64,000 nt of DNA from Lonicera japonica (taxonomy: Eukaryota; Streptophyta; Magnoliopsida; Dipsacales; Caprifoliaceae): the NCBI GenBank assembly GCA_021464415.1, contig CM038471.1:15476422-15540421 (forward strand), in the 5' to 3' direction. The translations under genes were made by a program, and so were the position numbers. A model generated the notes under the pieces. It searched no databases and was not told the origin of the DNA. It saw nothing but the letters and a program-made list of their open reading frames with translations. Positions 58,566-64,000 of the stretch are shown here, in pieces. Positions within the stretch are counted from its first letter, which is position 1. Each line of letters starts with the position of its first letter.

Positions 58566-59563
58566 TCAACTCCTAGGCAAATCATTCGAGTTTTGCTCGG
58601 TTATGTTTTCTAATTCCTTAGGAGGAACTTGAGCACTCGAAGTTTCTTCCTTAGATGTATCATTAATTTGAATATTCGAAATCTTTTGGATAATTTCAAC
58701 ATCGTCATCGGAACGTACTATGGGTGATAAATGATTTGTCTCATCAAATACAACATGCATAGACTCTTGCACGACTAAACTTTTCTTGTTAGAAACTCTA
58801 TATGCTTTACTATTAGTAGCATACCCAAGAAAAATTTCTTCATCGGATTTAACATCAAATTTACCCAAGTGATCACGGTCATTCAAAATAAAACACTTGC
58901 AACCAAAAACTTTAAAATATGCAATATTTGGTTTCTTGTCATTCCATAATTCATAGGGTGTCTTATCTAACTTTTTACGAATGATAGTACGATTAATCAA
59001 ATAACATGCGGTGTTAACGGCTTCCGCCCACAAATACTCCGGCAAAGAATGTTCATTAAGCATAGTCCTAGACATCTCTTGAAGAGATCTATTTTTTCTT
59101 TCAACAACACCATTTTGTTGAAGAGTTCTAGGTGCCGAAAAATTATGATCAACACATCACAAAAATTTTCAATATCAATATTATCAAATTCTCTACCTCT
59201 ATCACTCCTAACACGCACAATAGAAATACCTTTTTCATTTTGAACTTTTCTACAAAATTTTGCAAAAACATGTGGAGTTTCATTTTTGTGGGTGAAAAAG
59301 AACACCCAAGTGAGTCTAGTAAAATCGTCAACAATAACAAAAGTATATAATTTGCCACCCAAACTAGCAACCGAATTATGGCCAAATAAATCAAGATGCA
59401 ACATATCAAGAGGTCTAGTTGTAATAATATTCTTCTTAGATTTAAATGAAGATTTATGTTGTTTACCAAGTTGACATGCATCACATATTTTATCTTTAAC
59501 AAATTTGGTTTTAGGAAATCCTTTAACTAGCTCTTTCTTAGACAAATTATGAATTAAATCCAT
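58566..59563 (-). pseudogene. copia integrase
   Basis: It inserts the DNA copy. Just upstream (across the stop at 59573) lies the His part of the zinc site. CDACQLGKQHKSSF gives the Cys part. Catalytic Asp are in LHLDLFG and RVRSDRGREF; the Glu lies in VVERKNRSLQEM after the frameshift near 59150. The C-terminal part has AYFKVFGCKCFILN and EEIFLGYATNSKAYRV, typical of copia. The coding resumes at 59075 with SRTMLNEHSLPEYLWAEAVN and runs to the Trp-site stop at 58566. Confidence 0.9.
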
Positions 59564-59599
59564 ATTAGCATGTCATAGTCTTCTATGCCATAACCAAGA

Positions 59600-60000
59600 T
59601 ACATCATTAATAGTGGATAAACATTTAACATCTTATTGTGATAAATCATCAAGTTCAAGAGTATACACATTGCTAGTTCTATATGCAATAAGTAAAATTG
59701 AATTATCACTAACGTTTTTAACAATGTAACGATCGGATTTAAAAATGACTTCATAACCCTTATCACATAATTGACTAATGCTAAGTAAATTATGCTTCAA
59801 ACCATCAACTAATAGAACATTATCAATGCATGTAGAATACTTACCAACCTTACCTATACCAATGATTTTGCCCTTAGCGTTGTCCCCGAAAGTTCACTTC
59901 CCTCCTCGCTTAGGAATAAGACTTAAGAAGTTGTTTTTGTCTCCCGTCATATGCTTTGAACAACCACTATCCAAGAACCACTTGGTTTTGCTACCTTTGG
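59600..60000 (-). pseudogene. copia aspartic protease
   Basis: Cleaves the polyprotein. Sense reading KTKWFLDSGCSKHMTGDK contains the DSG active site typical of copia (about 59950-59985). It is followed by FGDNAKGKIIGIGKVGK and LLVDGLKHNLLSISQLCDKG. A stop interrupts before FGDN (about 59893) and another after DDLSQ (near 59636). Confidence 0.85.
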
Positions 60001-60013
60001 CTTTCAACCATAC

Positions 60014-61761
60014 CTATACCATAACTTTAAGTAACTTCTCCTTTGGTACCCAAAATGTGTTGGATCCCTTTGGGTTAGCAAACATAATGGTTCCTTTTAG
60101 AACCCAAGCAAGCTTCCTCTTAGGGAAACTTTCATTTCTATAATAACAATGATCCATGTAATGAGTATTTCTACCACAATATGAGCAAAGATGAGTGGGA
60201 TCATGAGGTGTGTATGTTTTAAAAAAGTTTTTGTAATCTTTTTTGTTGTCAATTTGGTTATAGCCCAAACCGGCTTTGTCGAATGCACACCTTTGCATTC
60301 CTAATAGTTTATCCAAGTTATCCTTTCCTTTGGTGAACTTGGCTAGACTATTAGTTAAATCATCCACTTGATCTTTCAATTTGATATTTTCTATTACAAG
60401 TGTGTTTGGAGTTTCTTTCTCCTTTCCTTTCTTTAAAGTTTTAATTTCATCTTTCAAAAATATATTTTCTTTCCCAAGATTTTCACACTTGCTAGAAACC
60501 ATCAAATTATACCTCTTGAGACTTGCATATTCTTTAGACAATTTTTTAAACTTGCTATGCAATTCTTCAAACATATCATATAATTCATCATAGTCATTCT
60601 CATCATGTGCATCATTATTGATTGAGACATTATCATCACTAAATGAATCACAAGTAAAATATACCTCATCGTCTTTTGCCATGAGGCAAAGGTTTGATGT
60701 TTCCTTATCACTAGAGTCGGCATTGGACTCACCTACTTCGGAATCACTCCAAGTGCCTTTGAGGGCGTGTTTTACTTGTTTGAAGGCTTTGTCTCTTTTA
60801 TCTCTTTTCTCCTTTCTTCTAACTGGGCAATTTGTTTTGAAATGCTCCGGTTCATGACAGTGGAAACACTTCTATACTTCTTCGTTTTCAACTTTTGGTT
60901 GAATAGATCGATCATTGTTCCTTTTAGATGAAGAATCAAAGTTGTTTCCTTTTCCTTGAAACTTCTTCCTCTTAGCTAGAAATTTTATAAATTTTCTAGA
61001 AAGCCATATCCTCATCTCATACCATCAACTCCTCATTCATCCTCTAGTTGAGTTGCTTTGAGAGTTAGCGACTTTTTGGCTTTCGAATCACTTTCTTCTT
61101 CTCTCTTCAATTCCTTCTCATGGGTTTTAAGTGAACCCAAGAGTTCATCCATGCTTAGTGTCTTGAGGTTCTTGACTTCTTGAATAGTCGTCACTTTGGG
61201 TCTCCACTTCTTGGGAAGAGTTCTAAGAATTTTTCGAATCTTGTCCTCATTTGAATATTCCTTTCCAAGAAGATCTAAAGCATTAGTGATAGTAGAGAAT
61301 CTACTATATATAGAAGCAAGTGATTCATTAGGCTCCATGTTGAAAAGTTCATAATCATGAACGAGCATATTAATATTATCATCCTTAACTTGTGAGGTTC
61401 CTTCATAGGCAACTTCTAATTTGTCCCAAATTTCTTTGGCGGTTTTACAACTAAAATTTTTGTTGTATTCATCTATAGTTAACGCACAATGTAGGGCATT
61501 TAGGACTTTAACATTAAATTGAATTTTTTTAATGTCATGCTCATCATATTCAGAAATAGATTTAGGAGTAACATTACCCTTTTCATCAGTTTTGGTAATC
61601 TCATAGGGTCCAATGAGTGTAACTTTTCATTGTTCAAAATCATTAGCTTGAAGAAAAGTACACATACGACTTTTTCAATAACTATAATTTTTGCCATCAA
61701 ATAGAGGTGGTCTAGTGGTGGAAGAACCTTCGTTAATTCCGGTTCCTTGATAGATAGACAT
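60014..61761 (-). pseudogene. copia gag (UBN2 type, two zinc knuckles)
   Basis: Forms the particle and binds RNA. From the ATG at 61761 it starts MSIYQGTGINEGSSTTRPP and has Y-S-Y-stop-KSRM where the family has Trp. 61368-61033 is the open UBN2 core (NMEPNESLASIYSRFSTITN, ILRTLPKKWRPKVTTI). The first zinc knuckle C-FH-C-HEPE-H-FKTN-C is at about 60830-60875. 60682-60014 is open and contains a coiled-coil-like stretch (ELHSKFKKLSKEYASLKR) and a second knuckle C-SY-C-GRNT-H-YMDH-C near 60155. The long second half is typical of SIRE-type gag. Stops at 61675 and 61627, a stop before the first knuckle, and a shift near 61000 break it. Confidence 0.88.
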
Positions 61762-61804
61762 GATCGTAAACTCTAAGATTGTAAAATTAAAACAAGAGTA
61801 CAAC

Positions 61805-61815
61805 CTCTGATACCA
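61805..61815 (-). other. primer-binding site of the SIRE-like element
   Basis: Sense TGGTATCAGAG, complementary to initiator tRNA-Met, begins two bases after the 5' LTR. Confidence 0.92.
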
Positions 61816-61817
61816 AA

Positions 61818-63259
61818 TGTAGGTCGAAAAATACCCTAGAGGGGGGTGAATAGGGTTTTTAAAACTTAATCCGATTTTTTAAAATAGATTTAAAAATGTT
61901 TAATGTCTATATCAATCAAGCAATCAATAAACAAATTTAATTCCAATCACAATGAATAAATTGCACAATATAATATAAAATGAGATAGAGAGATTGAACC
62001 GATCGAAGTCAAAGATTTTTTGTCCACATGGTTCGGCTTGTTAACCCCTACTCTGCGCTCGGTTAGTTTTCCGAGAATTTCCATTATAACCGATCTCCTT
62101 TCGGGTGAAGATCAAACCTCTACAAGTGTATTCTTCTCACACACTTTTACAAGTATTGAATCAATCTCAATACTCTCACAAGAAATCCCTCTTGCTAATC
62201 TATGAGATACACCTCTCACAATTATGATTTGAATAAGTTTTGGTGGCAAACACCAATGTACAATATCTCTCTTGTGTATAACAAATTACAAATGCACTAA
62301 GAGATATTAATATTGATCAATGAATATAAGCTCAAAGAATGAAGAGATTGATCAATGCTCTAGCTAGAATACTTGAATAATGAGAATATATGAAAAATGG
62401 TTTTGTATGATCATTCAAGTTGTTAAAAATGAGTCTTAGAACTCATATATATAGCTTGAAAAAGTTTGCAGCCGTTTGTGGTGGAGATATAAATTAATGG
62501 GTCAAAATAACACTTTAAATAAAGTCCCAATGACTAGTTTTCAAAGAAGAGTCGACTCACTTGATACTCATGTAGTCGACTCCATGACATTCATGTAGTC
62601 GACTACATGGTTCTGGAGTGGGGTTTTTTATGCAATTTTCTAACTTTTGCATTTTGACTCCGAAATTGATTTCAATGCTTGGAGAATGTCAAAAATAGGT
62701 TTCTAAGACTTCTAAAATAGTTTTTGTATCAAAATTCATTTATATGAAATTATAGTGAATTTTTCAAGATGACTAGTTTTCGGTAAAAATGTTTTTTCAA
62801 AGATAAAACTAGTTTCGATCAATCTTGACAAGGTTAAATTATTTCATGAGCTATATAATTGATCAATGATATCTTTTACATAAAATCTAAGCACTTCACT
62901 AAATTTAATGATAATTCGAGTCTTCGTGATGCTTGATTTTCTTGTGCGTATCTTCACTTGATTTGATGATCTTGATCCTTTCTTGGTTTTGATTATTTGT
63001 GAAGCACATGGAGATCATTCTTGTGCATATCTCATTTGATTGATGTTCTTTATCTTATGGAGATCGTTTGAGTTCATTTCTTGTGAGTAGAAGCATTTGT
63101 AGAGCTTTGTGTGAGAGTTTGACTATATCGATTTGAGGTCATACTTGGTTGAAGGAGATATCGGCTAATTGCTATCATCATTGGAACAACCGAGTTAAAT
63201 AACACTTTATTAACTTATTGTAATTATCAAAATAAGATTAATTGACTTTAAGGTCAACA
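61818..63259 (-). repeat. 5' LTR of the SIRE-like element
   Basis: 1442 bp, TG..CA, sense start TGTTGACCTTAAAG and end TTTCGACCTACA. TATA box as in the other LTR (about 62446-62460). It holds one palindrome unit more than the 3' LTR. Confidence 0.95.
62549..62609. promoter_or_regulatory. GTCGAC palindrome triplet in the 5' LTR
   Basis: GAGTCGACTC (62549-62558), TGTAGTCGACTCCATG (62571-62586) and the perfect CATGTAGTCGACTACATG (62592-62609). The middle unit is the extra one relative to the 3' LTR, so copy number changes quickly. Confidence 0.75.
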
Positions 63260-63264
63260 CCAGT
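63260..63264 (+). repeat. target-site duplication CCAGT, right copy
   Basis: Partner of 53258-53262. Confidence 0.95.
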
Positions 63265-63295
63265 TTTAAATTCATTTTTAAACTAGATTGTATCA
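63265..63295 (-). mobile_element. remaining edge of LTR-2
   Basis: Continues LTR-2 after the insertion. Sense start TGATACAATCTAG at 63295 gives the expected TG edge. This boundary is inferred from the dinucleotide only. Confidence 0.5.
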
Positions 63296-63320
63296 CCACC
63301 TAAAGAGAATTAAACTAAAT

Positions 63321-64000
63321 TGTGACTCCCCGAATCCCGTTAGGAGATTTAGGTCTCCGAGATTCGGTTAATCACGGTGCCATATGCGACAGCGAGTTTT
63401 AATGCACTTAATTCAAAATTGATATAATAGAAAGTCACATGTAAGGCCACATTTTTCAAAAAAATTCGGCATGTGGAGTTCGTATTTTCAATAAAACCAA
63501 ACCTGTAAATAAAAAAATAAAGCTTAACTAGAAAGTTAACTCCATATCTATAATGGTTTGCAATCTACACAAATATAATACTTCAAAATATACATATATA
63601 CCAATCCCTCCAACGAGGTCCCACAAAATAATTTAAATGGCCTTTACAATACTTATGAATAGAATTTAATACAAATTAAAGATATAATAAAATCAAATGG
63701 TTCTAATATTTATAATCCATAAGGGACAAGTCATCCATGAACTACTACAAGAATTTAGGGTCATCAGAGGTTCCTATACTTTGTATTCGTGCCGCCCCCG
63801 AAGAGAATTACCTGCAAAACTGGTTTGAAAATGGGAGTGAGCTAAACACGGGCTTAGTGGGAACTATAGGGTTTTGCAAAAGAAAATACATACAGTAAAG
63901 CACACACGACGTGCAATAATGAATATATTACTAGTAGTATCCGTACGTGAATATATGTTTGCTCATACCATTACCTTATATATATACTATAAGAACATAA
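63321..64000 (-). mobile_element. gypsy-type LTR 3' part (LTR-E), runs off the window
   Basis: In sense direction it ends GGGATTCGGGGAGTCACA at 63321, like LTR-B and LTR-C. It contains CCTATAGTTCCCACTAAGCC (about 63851-63870), the block shared by LTR-A, B and C. Its promoter half lies beyond the window. Confidence 0.7.

Larger units (their letters stand above)
56920..61761 (-). pseudogene. SIRE-like gag-pol polyprotein (several stops and shifts)
   Basis: One long reading frame, minus strand, would make capsid, protease, integrase and reverse transcriptase/RNase H. Order: gag 61761-60014, protease 60000-59600, integrase 59580-58600, RT/RNase H 58450-56920. Stops at 61675, 61627, 59573, 58566 and 58411 fall where the family has Trp. 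The stop at 58234 (GYN-stop-EEGIDY) falls where it has Gln. Frameshifts lie near 59150 in integrase and near 58480 (one base lost). Only the last 417 codons are uninterrupted. The lesions are few and mostly single transitions, so the element died recently. It shares the element's promoter in the 5' LTR. Confidence 0.92.
53263..63259 (-). mobile_element. SIRE-like Ty1/copia retrotransposon, about 10 kb
   Basis: It is bounded by two LTRs and a perfect CCAGT duplication. In sense (minus) order it has 5' LTR 61818-63259, primer site 61805-61815, gag-pol 61761-56920, a palindrome cassette 56605-56678, an extra ORF 56212-55031, polypurine tract 54700-54686 and 3' LTR 54685-53263. Size, long LTRs, a two-knuckle gag and an extra ORF after pol fit the SIRE/Maximus lineage. 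The LTRs differ at about 45 substitutions plus a few indels over roughly 1420 bp by eye (about 3%). At a commonly used plant rate that would be an age near one million years. Several stops make it unlikely to encode its own proteins now. Confidence 0.93.

Overview
This window looks like nuclear DNA from a flowering plant, most likely a dicot. It is very AT-rich, its introns carry GT..AG ends, and nearly all recognisable coding sequence belongs to plant transposable elements: hAT, Ty3/gypsy, Ty1/copia, LINE, CACTA, Helitron and MITE. I found no intact host gene, no rRNA or tRNA gene and no CRISPR array. Boundaries and frames were read by eye; no alignment or database search was run.

Layout. 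1-3357 is the 3' part of a hAT transposon with a nearly readable transposase. 3660-16 kb is a stack of old gypsy-type LTRs, several nested; the clearest is a solo LTR (6717-8874) with a perfect 5-bp target duplication inside a related LTR. It also holds a copia-type LTR (10303-11779), a decayed gypsy pol (about 11.8-13.9 kb) and a CACTA end. 16.8-18.8 kb is a Helitron-like element with internal repeats. 19-24.6 kb holds a fold-back element, LTR fragments, a LINE ORF1 fragment and a Tat/Ogre-like LTR. 24.5-37.6 kb is a decayed tandem array of an unidentified minus-strand gene, interrupted by MITEs. 41.7-47.2 kb holds two Helitrons whose 3' ends meet at about 45.8 kb. 47.4-51.9 kb is AT-rich with nothing recognised. 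51.9-63.3 kb is a copia remnant whose LTR was split by a nearly complete SIRE-like copia element (53263-63259, minus strand; two LTRs, PBS, PPT, CCAGT target duplication, gag-pol and an extra ORF). The window ends inside another gypsy-type LTR.

The most unusual signal is not a gene. Several LTRs of different families carry short, often perfect palindromes in pairs a short distance upstream of the presumed TATA box: GTCGAC-centred in a gypsy-type LTR and in the SIRE-like element, GATCGATC, TGATCA/TTAATCAA, GGACCGGTCC and CACGCGCGTG in others. The SIRE-like element repeats its own palindrome cassette inside the element, directly upstream of its extra ORF. I know of no name for this and present it as the main candidate for an undescribed system.
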